Source: Isoalcanivorax indicus
GTDB lineage: Bacteria > Pseudomonadota > Gammaproteobacteria > Pseudomonadales > Alcanivoracaceae
NCBI RefSeq assembly: GCF_003259185.1
Contig: NZ_QGMP01000002.1
Location: 281,510 to 345,509 of the forward strand
DNA length: 64,000 nt
Direction of reading: 5' to 3'
This document shows, one piece after another, positions 1 through 9,263 of this stretch. Positions within the stretch are counted from its first letter, which is position 1, and each line of letters begins with the position of its first letter. The position numbers and the translations under genes are program-made. A model generated the notes under the pieces. That model did no database searches. It had not been told where the DNA came from and saw nothing but the letters and a program-made list of their open reading frames with translations.

Positions 1-547
1 GCTGGAGACCAGCCTGCGTGAGGCCACACCCTACGCGCTGTATCGTTCGCGGGTGCACTGGCTGGTGATCCTGGTGTTCGCCAACATCTTCACCGGCGCC
101 GGCATCGCCTATTTCGAAGACACCATCGCGGCCCACCTGGCGTTGCTGTTCTTCATGCCGCTGCTGGTCGCCAGCGCCGGTAACGCCGGGGCCCAGTCGG
201 CCACCCTGATGGTGCGCGGTATCGCCACCGGCGATGTGACCGGCAGTGACTGGGCGAAACTGTTCTTCAAGGACATCCTGGTGGCCTCGGCACTGGGCCT
301 GACCATGTCAGCCGCGGTGCTGATGGTGGGTTTCTTCCGGGCGGGTATCGATATTGCCATTGTGGTGGCGCTGACCATGATTATCGTGGTGCTGGTGGGC
401 AGTCTGATCGGCATGGGGTTGCCGTTCATCCTCAACAAGCTCAACTTCGATCCGGCGACCGCGAGCACGCCCCTGATTACCACCATCGCTGACGTCAGCG
501 GTGTACTCATCTACTTCGGTATCGCCACCGCCGTGCTCGGGCTCTAG
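1..547 (+). CDS. mgtE: MgtE-type magnesium transporter, C-terminal part (5' end outside window)
   Basis: The reading frame is open from base 2 and stops at 545-547, so only the C-terminal membrane part is present (about 181 residues). It shows several hydrophobic helices and the MgtE pore signature GNAGAQSATLMVRG at about 174-220, followed by a stretch rich in helix-packing Gly and Ala. MgtE proteins are inner-membrane Mg2+ channels gated by an N-terminal cytosolic domain and CBS pair, which would lie upstream of the window. The next gene, on the other strand, converges with only 9 bases between the stops. The family call is firm; the state of the missing N-terminus is unknown. Confidence 0.9.
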   Translation, partial: LETSLREATPYALYRSRVHWLVILVFANIFTGAGIAYFEDTIAAHLALLFFMPLLVASAGNAGAQSATLMVRGIATGDVTGSDWAKLFFKDILVASALGLTMSAAVLMVGFFRAGIDIAIVVALTMIIVVLVGSLIGMGLPFILNKLNFDPATASTPLITTIADVSGVLIYFGIATAVLGL

Positions 548-556
548 GGCTGTTTG

Positions 557-3442
557 TCAGGCGCGTGCCTGCTGCTGGGCCTTGAGCAGCTTGAGCAACT
601 CGGCCTCCGGCACCGGCTTGCTGATCAGGTAGCCCTGGATGCTGTCGCAGCCCATGCCGCGCAGTATCTCCAGGTGCGAGGCGGTCTCCACCCCTTCCGC
701 GACGACGCGCAGGTTCAGGCTGTGGGCCATGTCGATGATAGCGCGGGTGATGGCGGCATCATCGGGGCTCTGGTCCAGTTCGGTGATGAAGGAGCGGTCG
801 ATCTTCAGGGTGTCGATGGGGAAGCGCTTCAGGTAGCTCAGCGACGAATAGCCGGTGCCGAAGTCATCCAGTGACAACTCTACCCCACGCGTGCGCAGTG
901 ATTGCAGCAGCGCAATGTTCTTGTCCAGATCTTCCATGATCAGGCTTTCCGTCAACTCCAGTTCCAGCAGGTGTGCTGGCAGCCCGGTGGTGTGCAGTAC
1001 CCGGTCGACGATCTCCAGTACATTGCCCTTGCGGAACTGGTGCGCCGACAGGTTTACCGAGACGCAGACATCGGTGAAGCCCTGCTTGTGCCATTGGGTG
1101 GCCTGACGGCAGGAGCGCTCCAGCACCAGTTCGCCAATGGCGCTGATCAGGCCGGTTTCCTCGGCCAGCGGGATAAAATCCTTCGGCGGCAGCAGGCCCA
1201 TGGTGGGGTGCTGCCAGCGCACCAGTGCTTCCACTGACGTGATCCGGTCGCTGGCCAGGTCCATCTTCGGTTGGTAATACACCACGAATTCGTTCTTGAA
1301 GATCGCCTTGCGCAGGCTGGTTTCCAGCGCCAGTTGTTCCACCGAGGCCACGCGCATGTCGCTGGAGTAGAACTGGTAGTTGTTGCCGCCGGCGCGCTTG
1401 GCCTGATGCATGGCCAGGTCGGCCTGGTTGATCAGGGTCTGCACATCCTTGGCCGTGTCGGGGAACACGCTGACGCCCAGGCTGGCGCCGAGCAGCAGTT
1501 CATGCTGGTCAAAGTGGAACGGCCGACGCATGGCGTTGATCAGCTTCTGGCAGGTTTTCTCCAGATCCGTGCGGCGGGAATAATTCTCGACCACCAGGGT
1601 GAACTCGTCGCCGCCAACGCGGGCCAGGTTTTCCTCGGCAAAGCCGCAGCCGCGCAGCCGCTCGGCCGCCAGCTTCAGCAGGCGGTCGCCCACCTCGTGG
1701 CCCAGGGAGTCGTTGATCGGCCGGAAGCGGTCCAGATCAATGAACACCAGCGCCGTGCGTTCGCGGTTCAGGCGCGCCAGGGTCAGGCTCTTGTGCAGCC
1801 GCTCGCGGAACTGGTTGCGGTTGGCGAAGCCGGTCAGGCGATCGAAGTTGGAGAGAAACTGGACCCGCTCCTCGGCTTCTTTCCTGGCGGTAAGATCGGA
1901 GAACATGCCGACATAATGCGTTAATCGGCCTGATTCGTCGTAAACGGCGCTGATTTGCAGCCACTCGGGGTAATGCTCGCCGGTCTTGCGGCGCTCCATC
2001 AGTTCCCCTTCCCAGAAGCCCTCGTTATTGAGCGCCCTGACGATATCCCGGTAGATCTGCTCATTCTCGGGCAGGTTGCCTATCTCGCCAATGGACTGCC
2101 CGAGCACTTCCCGCTCGTGGTAGCCGGTGATGCGGGTAAAGCAGTCATTGACGGTGAGGAAGTGGAAATTGCGGTCGAAGATGAAGATGGCTTCCGAGGC
2201 GTTTTCGAACACGGTGGCGGCCAGCCGCAGCTGTTCACGGGCTTCCTTGTCTTCGGTGATATCGCGACGGGTGCCGATCATGCGGGTGGCCCGGCCGGCC
2301 TGGTTCCACGCGACCACGCGGCCCTCATCCTGGATCCAGTGCCAGCTCCCGTCGGCATGCTGCAGGCGATAGACCACCTGATACTGACTGCTGCGGCCTT
2401 TGAAATGCTCCACCATGGCATCGCGAATGCGTGGGAAGTCGGTGGGGTGTACCAGGCGGCGCAAGTCTTCCATGAAGTTGCCCAGCGCCTCGGGCTGGTA
2501 ACCCAGCAGCCGCTCGAAATTCGAATGGAAGGTCTCACCACTGACCAGATTCCAGTCCCACAGGCAGATATTGCTGGCATCCAGGGCCAGCTGCAGCCGT
2601 TGGCCCGTAGCGGCGAGTTCGGTATTGGTCTGCTCCAGCGCCCGGGTTCGTTCGAGTACGGTGCTTTCGAGGCGGTCGCGCGAATCCTGCAAGCGTTGCC
2701 GGGCCTCCTTGCGCTGGCAGATCTCGAGGGCCAGCTTCTCGTTGATCGCCTCGGCGTCGCTGCGGGCCCGGTCCAGCCAGGCGATCAGGGATTCATTGCG
2801 CGCTTGCAGGGCGAGCGTATCACGGCTGCTGAGGTTCAGGCGGCGGGCGGCCAGCAGGCCGAATACGGTAAAGATGCCGACACCCACAGCGAAGGGGTAA
2901 TAGTCCGGTGAGGCCAGCACCAGATGCAGACCAAGCGGCACCATGACCGCCAGGGCGTACAGCGTGGCGGTCAGCAGATGGACGCCGCAGGTGGCCACCG
3001 CGATGACGGTGACGCCCAGCGTGAGGGTCAGGGCCAGTGCCTGGAGCGTTACGGCGCCGGGCTGGAACAGTGCGGCGGCCGGATTGAGCCAGACCAGAGC
3101 GAAGCCGAACAGGGCGCCACCGCTCACTGTGGCGGCCATCAGTGCCAGTCGCCAGCCCGCCAGGGACGCCGCCTCGGTGTCGAGCTGCCGCATCAGCTGG
3201 GTGATCGCATGGCGCAACAGGAGCAGCGCCAGCACCACGGCCCCCCATAACAGCAGCTGCCACAGGGGCACGCCGCTGTGGCGATAGAAGATGATCAGGG
3301 TCAGGGCGGCCAGCGCTTCCACCACATGCAGCACGGGCAAGGCGCGCGCCAGCAGACGGGTCTGTGCATCGTTGAGCGCACGACCGGTCAAAGGCGTAAA
3401 CGATGGTTCCGCTGCTGGCAAATTCCCCTCCCGCCCGATCAC
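557..3442 (-). CDS. Membrane PAS-PAS-GGDEF-EAL cyclic-di-GMP protein
   Basis: A 961-residue protein for making and/or breaking c-di-GMP at the inner membrane. Order: a multi-helix membrane region (about residues 30-205), a coiled coil (205-275), two PAS/PAC sensor domains (about 275-400 and 405-520), GGDEF and EAL. The cyclase signature GGDEF (about 610) is intact; I see no RxxD inhibitory site just before it. The EAL domain keeps EALVRW (about 737), the NLS, DDFGTG and EGVE motifs, so phosphodiesterase activity is expected. The listed start is GTG. A strong GGGAGGGG lies over codons 4-6, so an in-frame TTG at 3421 could be the true start. It stands alone, convergent with mgtE and divergent from uvrD. 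The sensed signal is unknown. Confidence 0.92.
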   Translation of the reverse strand: MIGREGNLPAAEPSFTPLTGRALNDAQTRLLARALPVLHVVEALAALTLIIFYRHSGVPLWQLLLWGAVVLALLLLRHAITQLMRQLDTEAASLAGWRLALMAATVSGGALFGFALVWLNPAAALFQPGAVTLQALALTLTLGVTVIAVATCGVHLLTATLYALAVMVPLGLHLVLASPDYYPFAVGVGIFTVFGLLAARRLNLSSRDTLALQARNESLIAWLDRARSDAEAINEKLALEICQRKEARQRLQDSRDRLESTVLERTRALEQTNTELAATGQRLQLALDASNICLWDWNLVSGETFHSNFERLLGYQPEALGNFMEDLRRLVHPTDFPRIRDAMVEHFKGRSSQYQVVYRLQHADGSWHWIQDEGRVVAWNQAGRATRMIGTRRDITEDKEAREQLRLAATVFENASEAIFIFDRNFHFLTVNDCFTRITGYHEREVLGQSIGEIGNLPENEQIYRDIVRALNNEGFWEGELMERRKTGEHYPEWLQISAVYDESGRLTHYVGMFSDLTARKEAEERVQFLSNFDRLTGFANRNQFRERLHKSLTLARLNRERTALVFIDLDRFRPINDSLGHEVGDRLLKLAAERLRGCGFAEENLARVGGDEFTLVVENYSRRTDLEKTCQKLINAMRRPFHFDQHELLLGASLGVSVFPDTAKDVQTLINQADLAMHQAKRAGGNNYQFYSSDMRVASVEQLALETSLRKAIFKNEFVVYYQPKMDLASDRITSVEALVRWQHPTMGLLPPKDFIPLAEETGLISAIGELVLERSCRQATQWHKQGFTDVCVSVNLSAHQFRKGNVLEIVDRVLHTTGLPAHLLELELTESLIMEDLDKNIALLQSLRTRGVELSLDDFGTGYSSLSYLKRFPIDTLKIDRSFITELDQSPDDAAITRAIIDMAHSLNLRVVAEGVETASHLEILRGMGCDSIQGYLISKPVPEAELLKLLKAQQQARA

Positions 3443-3578
3443 TTGCTTGGGTGACCGGGTTTTTGGATTCAGTGTAGCCGCGAGGCGGCAACAGTAAAAC
3501 AGGGGTTTACAACTTTCGGAGTATGGCTGTTGGTATTATGAGCAGATTGGCGCCGGGATTCAGGTAGAATGCCCGCCC

Positions 3579-5735
3579 ATGATAGATGACGTAACCTCCC
3601 TGATAGATGGACTCAACCCGGCCCAGCGCGATGCGGTGGCGGCCGACAACCCCCATTTGCTGGTGCTGGCCGGTGCCGGCTCGGGCAAGACCCGCGTGCT
3701 GGTGCATCGTATTGCCTGGCTGGTGGCCACCGAGCAGGTCTCCCCCTACGGCATTCTTGCGGTCACCTTCACCAACAAGGCGGCTGCCGAGATGCGTGGT
3801 CGCATCGAGCAGTTGCTCGGCATGCCGGCCTCCGGCATGTGGGTGGGCACCTTTCACGGCATTGCCCACCGGCTGCTGCGCGCGCACTGGCAGGAGGCCG
3901 GGCTGCCCGAGGCCTTCGAGATCCTCGACGCCGATGACCAGCAGCGCATCATCAAGCGGGTCCTGCGGGAGCTGGGCCTGGACGAGCAGCGCTGGCCCGC
4001 CCGTCAGGCGCAGTGGTTCATCAACAGCCAGAAAGACGAAGGCCTGCGCGCGGCGCACATGGAGCCCGGCGGCGACCTGTTCCTGCAGACCATGCAGAAG
4101 ATCTATGCGGCCTATGAGGCCGTGTGTGCCCGCAGCGGGCTGGTGGACTTCAACGAATTGCTGCTGCGCGCCCTGGAACTGATCCGCGATAACGATGACC
4201 TGCTGGGCCACTATCAGCGCCGCTTCCGCCATATTCTGGTGGACGAGTTCCAGGACACCAACGCGATCCAGTACGCCTGGCTGCAACTGCTGGCGAAAGG
4301 CGGCAGCGGTGTCACCATCGTCGGTGACGATGACCAGTCCATCTACGGCTGGCGGGGCGCCCGGATCGAGAACATCCAGCGGTTGAGCCGGGATTTCGAC
4401 GGCTTGCGCACCATTCGCCTGGAGCAGAACTACCGCTCCACCGGCACCATCCTGCAGGCCGCCAACGCCGTGATCGCCAACAACAGCGACCGGCTGGGCA
4501 AGGAGCTGTGGACCGAGATCAGTGATGGCGAGCCGATCCGCCTGTACGCCGGCTTCAACGAGGTCGACGAGGCGCGGTTTATCGCCGGACGCGTGCAGAA
4601 GCTCCAGGAAGAGGGCCTCAGCCGTAACGACATGGCCGTGCTGTATCGCTCCAACGCCCAGTCGCGGGTGCTGGAAGAGGCCTTCCTGCAGAGCGGTATT
4701 CCCTACCGCATCTATGGCGGGCAGCGCTTCTTCGAGCGGGCTGAAATCAAGAACGCGCTTGGCTACCTGCGCCTGCTGGTGAACCGCGATGCCGACCCGG
4801 CCTTCGAGCGGGTGGTGAACACCCCGACCCGGGGCATTGGCGCCAAGACCCTGGAAACGGTGCGCGAGCAGGCGCGCCTGCGCGGCGCCAGCCTGTGGGA
4901 AACCGCCGTGGCCATGGTTGGCGATGGCTCACTTCCCGGGCGGGCCGCCTCGGCCCTGGGCAGCTTTATCGACATGGTCAATCGCATGGCCCGCGACAGT
5001 GAAGGGCTGGCGCTGTGGGAGCGCACCGAGCATGTGCTGGCCACTTCCGGGCTGATCGAGTTCCATGCCAGTGAGAAGGGCGAAAAAGGCCAGCAACGGG
5101 TCGAGAACCTGCGCGAACTGGTTACCGCTACGCGCCAGTTCGGCGACGACGAGGTGGAGGAGGGCATGGACGTGCTCCTGGCCTTCCTCGACCACGCGGC
5201 GCTGGAAGCCGGTGAACGCCAGGCGGGCGAATACGATGACGCGGTGCAGATGATGACCCTGCATTCCGCCAAGGGACTGGAGTTTCCGGTCGTCTTCATG
5301 GCGGGCCTGGAGGAGGGGCTGTTCCCGCACCAGATGTCCGCTGACGAGCCGGGCCGGCTGGCGGAAGAGCGCCGCCTCTGCTACGTGGGCATCACCCGGG
5401 CCATGCGCCAGCTTTACATGACCTATGCCGAGAGCCGCCGCCTGTACGGCAGCGAGCAGCTGAATGCGCCCTCACGCTTCCTGCGCGAGATTCCGGCGGG
5501 TCTGCTGGAAGAAGTGCGCCTGCGCGGTGGCATGAATCGTCCGGTCAGCCGCGGCACCGAGGGCGAGACGGTACAGGGCTTTCAGCTGGGTATGCGAGTG
5601 TTGCACCCCAAGTTTGGTGAAGGGACCATTCTGCATTTCGAGGGGCAGGGCCCGAATGCGCGCTTGCAGATCAATTTCGATGACGCCGGCAGCAAGTGGC
5701 TGGTCAGCCAGTACGCCCGGCTGGATATTATCTGA
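3579..5735 (+). CDS. uvrD: DNA helicase II, UvrD
   Basis: A 718-residue SF1A 3'-5' helicase for nucleotide excision repair, mismatch repair and clearing of RecA or stalled polymerase; E. coli UvrD is about the same length. Visible motifs in order: Walker A GAGSGKT (residues 32-38), motif Ia TFTNKAAAEM, Walker B VDEFQDTN, motif III VGDDDQSIYGWRGA, motif IV QNYRST, motif V TLHSAKGLEFPVVF and motif VI YVGITRA. The C-terminus is a Tudor-like KOW domain (VLHPKFGEGTI), typical of UvrD. I looked for a LexA box in the upstream gap and found none with proper spacing. The gene appears monocistronic, with the following lipoprotein gene 59 bases away. Confidence 0.96.
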   Translation: MIDDVTSLIDGLNPAQRDAVAADNPHLLVLAGAGSGKTRVLVHRIAWLVATEQVSPYGILAVTFTNKAAAEMRGRIEQLLGMPASGMWVGTFHGIAHRLLRAHWQEAGLPEAFEILDADDQQRIIKRVLRELGLDEQRWPARQAQWFINSQKDEGLRAAHMEPGGDLFLQTMQKIYAAYEAVCARSGLVDFNELLLRALELIRDNDDLLGHYQRRFRHILVDEFQDTNAIQYAWLQLLAKGGSGVTIVGDDDQSIYGWRGARIENIQRLSRDFDGLRTIRLEQNYRSTGTILQAANAVIANNSDRLGKELWTEISDGEPIRLYAGFNEVDEARFIAGRVQKLQEEGLSRNDMAVLYRSNAQSRVLEEAFLQSGIPYRIYGGQRFFERAEIKNALGYLRLLVNRDADPAFERVVNTPTRGIGAKTLETVREQARLRGASLWETAVAMVGDGSLPGRAASALGSFIDMVNRMARDSEGLALWERTEHVLATSGLIEFHASEKGEKGQQRVENLRELVTATRQFGDDEVEEGMDVLLAFLDHAALEAGERQAGEYDDAVQMMTLHSAKGLEFPVVFMAGLEEGLFPHQMSADEPGRLAEERRLCYVGITRAMRQLYMTYAESRRLYGSEQLNAPSRFLREIPAGLLEEVRLRGGMNRPVSRGTEGETVQGFQLGMRVLHPKFGEGTILHFEGQGPNARLQINFDDAGSKWLVSQYARLDII

Positions 5736-5794
5736 GATACCCGCTTCTGAAATAGACACAACAAGACGGCGCTGAGCGCCCCTGGAGCCTGATC

Positions 5795-6904
5795 ATGGAC
5801 AGACGCAAGTTCGTATCCACGCTGGGGTTGGGGTCGGCCGCCGCGCTGGCGGCCGGGTGCAGCCCGCAGGATTGCGGCCCGGCTGCGGAGGGTGACGGCC
5901 AGACGTACCGCTGGCGCATGGTCACCACCTGGCCGAAGAACTACCCCGGTGTGGGCACCGGTCCGGAGCGCTTTGCGCAGCTGGTGGAGGCCATGTCTGG
6001 CGGCCAGATGCGCATCCGTGTCTACGGTGCCGGTGATCTGGTGCCTGCGTTCGAAACCTTCGATGCGGTGTCCCAGGGCAGTGCGGAGATGGGCCATGGT
6101 GCCTCCTACTACTGGCGCGGCAAGCACCCGGCGACGCCCTTCTTCACGGCCGTGCCGTTCGGCCTGAACGCCCAGGAAATGAACGCCTGGATCAGCCGTG
6201 GTGGCGGCCAGAAGCTCTGGGATGACCTGTATGCCGGCTTCAACCTCAAGCCGTTCCGGGCCGGCTGCACCGGCACCCAGATGGCGGGCTGGTACAACAA
6301 GGAAATCAATTCGCTGGCGGACCTGCGCGGCCTGCGCATCCGCATCCCGGGTCTGGGCGGCGAGGTGATGCGCAAGGTCGGCGCGACACCGGTGCAACTG
6401 CCGGGCGGCGAGGTCTATACCGCCATGCAGACCGGCGCCATCGACGCCGCCGAATGGGTGGGCCCCTACAACGACATCACCTTCGGCTTCCAGCGCATTG
6501 CCCGCTATTACTACTATCCGGGCTGGCAGGAGCCGGGGCCGCTGCTGGAACTGATCATTAACCTGGAGAAGTGGCAGGCGCTGCCGCCACGGCTGCAGAC
6601 CATCATCGAGGCCGCGGCGCTGGCGGTGAACCAGGAGGTGTACGACGAATACACCGAGCGCAATGCCGCGGCCCTGGAAGAGCTGGTGGACAAGCACAAG
6701 GTGCAGTTGCGACGCCTGCCGGACGACGTGATCGATGCCCTGAAAGTCGCCAGTGACGAGGTGCTGGAAACGCTGGTGTCAGGCAACGCCCAGGCTGAGG
6801 CGGTGTACGACTCCTATCGCGCCTTCGAGAAGCGCGCCGTGGCCTATCACGCCATCGCCGAAGAGGCCTACTACCAGATCCGCACCCGGACCCGCGATCT
6901 GTAG
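5795..6904 (+). CDS. TRAP-transporter substrate-binding protein, DctP family (orphan)
   Basis: A 369-residue periplasmic solute-binding protein. The N-terminus has MDRRKF, a twin-arginine-like start, then a hydrophobic segment ending in the lipobox LAAGC (Cys 22), so export and lipid anchoring are likely. The mature part has the DctP/TakP pattern: WKN-type TTWPKNYPG, the RIPGLGGEVMRKVGATPVQL ligand region, and GAIDAAEWVGPYND, a stretch shared with 2-oxoacid-binding TakP-like members. Known family role: handing organic acids to a DctQM membrane pair. No DctQ or DctM gene is adjacent, so the permease must be elsewhere or is missing. The substrate class (keto acid or carboxylate) is inferred from the motif only. 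Confidence 0.88.
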   Translation: MDRRKFVSTLGLGSAAALAAGCSPQDCGPAAEGDGQTYRWRMVTTWPKNYPGVGTGPERFAQLVEAMSGGQMRIRVYGAGDLVPAFETFDAVSQGSAEMGHGASYYWRGKHPATPFFTAVPFGLNAQEMNAWISRGGGQKLWDDLYAGFNLKPFRAGCTGTQMAGWYNKEINSLADLRGLRIRIPGLGGEVMRKVGATPVQLPGGEVYTAMQTGAIDAAEWVGPYNDITFGFQRIARYYYYPGWQEPGPLLELIINLEKWQALPPRLQTIIEAAALAVNQEVYDEYTERNAAALEELVDKHKVQLRRLPDDVIDALKVASDEVLETLVSGNAQAEAVYDSYRAFEKRAVAYHAIAEEAYYQIRTRTRDL

Positions 6905-6914
6905 CGGCAGCGCT

Positions 6915-7454
6915 TCAGATCGCGAAGAGAATCATCAGGAACTGCAGCCCCAGCAGAACCACCAGCGGACTCAGGTCCAGCCCGCCCATGGGCGGCAGGA
7001 TGCGGCGTACCGGCGCCATCACCGGCTCGGTGATCTGCGTCATGATGGCGGTGAAGGGATTGTAGGGGTCGGGCGCCACCCAGCTGAGAATCACCCGGAT
7101 CAGCACGGCGAAGAACAGGTAGTTGATCATCAGACTGGCCAGCGAGCGTAGCGCATAGATGACCAGCGCCGGGACGGGCGGTACGCCCTGGCCGTTCAGG
7201 ACCACCACCAGCACCGTCTTCAGGATAATCAGGACCACCACCATGACCAGGGAGGCGACATCCACCGTACTGCTGCCTGGCACCATCCGCCGTAGCGGCG
7301 TCAGGACCGGATTGGTCGCCTTGACCACGAACTGCGATACCGGGTTATAGAAGTCAGCCCTGACCAACTGCAGGATAAAGCGCGTCAGCAGCAGGAAAAT
7401 GAACAGGTTGATGGCGACATCAATCAGAAACGTCATCGCGCCCTGTGGGTTCAT
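6915..7454 (-). CDS. yggT: YggT-family integral membrane protein
   Basis: A 179-residue protein made of two tandem YggT repeats, each with paired transmembrane helices followed by a conserved short segment (RMVPGSSTVDVASL and RILPPMGGLDLSPLV). Family members sit in the bacterial inner membrane; in several species they are tied to osmotic tolerance, and plant relatives act in cytochrome or photosystem assembly. It is the last gene of a minus-strand run yggS-proC-yggT, the same order as beside pilT in Pseudomonas. The molecular function is not established. Confidence 0.9.
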   Translation of the reverse strand: MNPQGAMTFLIDVAINLFIFLLLTRFILQLVRADFYNPVSQFVVKATNPVLTPLRRMVPGSSTVDVASLVMVVVLIILKTVLVVVLNGQGVPPVPALVIYALRSLASLMINYLFFAVLIRVILSWVAPDPYNPFTAIMTQITEPVMAPVRRILPPMGGLDLSPLVVLLGLQFLMILFAI

Positions 7455-7564
7455 CGGCGACTCCCGTGGTATCCGGTAACAGGCGGCATCACCCGCCGGG
7501 GCAGGTGTGCAGGGGCGGGGCAGACAGCGCCTGACCCCGGCCTGTGTAGTATCGGGTCAGCGCC

Positions 7565-8374
7565 CTATTTTGCAAGCTCTCCGGCACGTTGCCGGGCCGC
7601 CTCGAGCGCCTTGTTCACCAGGGCCCGGAAATCCGCCTGTTCGAATACGCCCAGGGCTGCAGCGGTGGTGCCGCCGGGTGAGGTGACCTGCTCGCGCAGG
7701 CGCGCCGGTGAATTCTCGCTGGTGATGGCCAACTGGGCGGCGCCCCAGGCCGTCTGCAACACCAGTTGCCGCGCAGTGCGCTCGTCGAGTCCCATCTGTA
7801 TGCCCGCGTCGATCATGGATTCCATCATCAGGAAAAAGTAGGCCGGGCCCGAGCCGGAAACGGCCGTGACGACATCAAGCTCGCTTTCCTGCTCGAACCA
7901 GAAGCTCAGGCCGACACTGCCGATGATCTGGGCGGCCAGTTCGCGCTGGGCGTCGCTGACGCCCGGGCCAGCGAACAGCCCGGTGGCGCCCGCCTGCACC
8001 AGCGCCGGGGTGTTGGGCATGGTGCGGACCACTGGCAGATCGCCCAGCCAGTCGCGCAGGTTGGCCACCGTGATGCCAGCGGCAATCGAGATGATCAGCG
8101 GCTGGCGGTCACCCAGGCTGTCGCGCAGGGCGGCGCACACCTCGGCCATCACTTGCGGCTTCACGGCCAGCACCAGCACATCAGCGCGCTCGGCGACATC
8201 GCTGTTGCGGGTGCTGACATGCACCCGATGCTGGCGGTTGAGTTCGTCCAGCCGATCCGCGCTGACGTCACTCATCCAGATGCGTGCCGGGCGAATGCCC
8301 TTGGCGATCATGCCGCCTGCCAGGGCCGTGGCCATGTTGCCGGCGCCGATAAAGCCAATGATCTGCTGTGCCAT
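7565..8374 (-). CDS. proC: Pyrroline-5-carboxylate reductase
   Basis: A 269-residue NAD(P)H-dependent enzyme that converts 1-pyrroline-5-carboxylate to proline, the last step of proline synthesis; the length equals that of E. coli ProC. It shows the N-terminal dinucleotide fold GFIGAGNMATAL, the AVKPQVM segment, and the C-terminal signature TAVSGSGPAYFF...LVLQTAWGAA...EQVTSPGGTTAAAL used for substrate binding and dimer formation. It lies between yggS and yggT on the minus strand, probably co-transcribed with yggS 60 bases upstream. Confidence 0.96.
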   Translation of the reverse strand: MAQQIIGFIGAGNMATALAGGMIAKGIRPARIWMSDVSADRLDELNRQHRVHVSTRNSDVAERADVLVLAVKPQVMAEVCAALRDSLGDRQPLIISIAAGITVANLRDWLGDLPVVRTMPNTPALVQAGATGLFAGPGVSDAQRELAAQIIGSVGLSFWFEQESELDVVTAVSGSGPAYFFLMMESMIDAGIQMGLDERTARQLVLQTAWGAAQLAITSENSPARLREQVTSPGGTTAAALGVFEQADFRALVNKALEAARQRAGELAK

Positions 8375-8434
8375 AACCTGTGGTTCCCGTTGTGAACTGC
8401 AAGCGTTGTGAGCTGCGGGCGGATACCGGCGCCG

Positions 8435-9115
8435 TCAGTCGCGCGGGCCGAACAGGGCGGTGCCGAGGCGCACCAGGGTCGCGCCTTCGGCGATGGCGGT
8501 CTCGAAATCGTCGCTCATGCCCATGGACAGGGTATCCAGGGACGTCATGGTATGACGCAATTGTGACAGTGTCATGGCGAGTGTGCGAAAGGCCGCCCGG
8601 TTGTTGTCCGGGGCGTCAGCCCGGGGAATGGCCATCAGGCCGCGCAGCCGCACCCGTGGCAGCGTCGCTACTGCCTCGGCCAGTGCGGGCAGCTCGGCCA
8701 GCGATACCCCTTGCTTGCTGGCTTCGGTGTCGATATTCACTTGCAGGCACAGATTCAGCGGCGGCAGATGCTCGGGCCGCTGGTCGCTCAGGCGCCGGGC
8801 GATCTTCTCCCGGTCCACCGAATGCACCCAGTCGAAATGGGCGGCGATATCCCGGGTCTTGTTGGACTGGATCGGTCCGATGAAATGCCAGGTCAGCGGC
8901 AGATCCGCCAGCGCGGGCTGCTTGGCCAGCGCCTCCTGGAGGTAGTTCTCGCCAAAATGATGTGCCCCGGCGCCGTGCAGGGCGCGGATGGCCGCGGCAT
9001 CGCGGGTCTTGCTGACGGCCAGCAACGTCACCTCGGCCGGGTCACGCCCGGCGGAGCGACAGCTGTGTTCGATACGGTGCTGGAGCGCCGACAGGCGCGT
9101 TTCGGGATCTGTCAT
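8435..9115 (-). CDS. yggS: PLP homeostasis protein, YggS/PLPBP family
   Basis: A 226-residue single-domain protein with the fold of alanine racemase's N-terminal barrel. It has LLAVSKT with the PLP-binding Lys (about residue 31), the HHFGENYLQEA segment, WHFIGPIQSNK, and SMGMSDDFETAI near the C-terminus, all diagnostic. Members bind pyridoxal phosphate without known catalysis and buffer vitamin B6 and amino-acid metabolism. It is the first gene of the yggS-proC-yggT run and is divergent from pilT, with 148 bases between the starts. Confidence 0.95.
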   Translation of the reverse strand: MTDPETRLSALQHRIEHSCRSAGRDPAEVTLLAVSKTRDAAAIRALHGAGAHHFGENYLQEALAKQPALADLPLTWHFIGPIQSNKTRDIAAHFDWVHSVDREKIARRLSDQRPEHLPPLNLCLQVNIDTEASKQGVSLAELPALAEAVATLPRVRLRGLMAIPRADAPDNNRAAFRTLAMTLSQLRHTMTSLDTLSMGMSDDFETAIAEGATLVRLGTALFGPRD

Positions 9116-9263
9116 CGTTGAACCGCTTGGGGTGACGGGGTACCTTACTGACTTGGAGCAACGCCTAAGAGATTCTTCTGAGCCGCCAGCGCGGTGTCAG
9201 GTCTCCGGGGACACATAATAACGCAGGTTCTGCCCTCACAACCCGCAAGGTAACGAATCGCCC

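Noticed and set aside
3443..3578. Possible LexA box before uvrD (CTG ... CAG near 3522-3541)
   Set aside because: The CTG and CAG are 13 bases apart, not 10, and the flanks do not match the consensus.
5795..6904. Complete TRAP transporter operon
   Set aside because: Only the binding protein is present; the following gene is YggT on the other strand.
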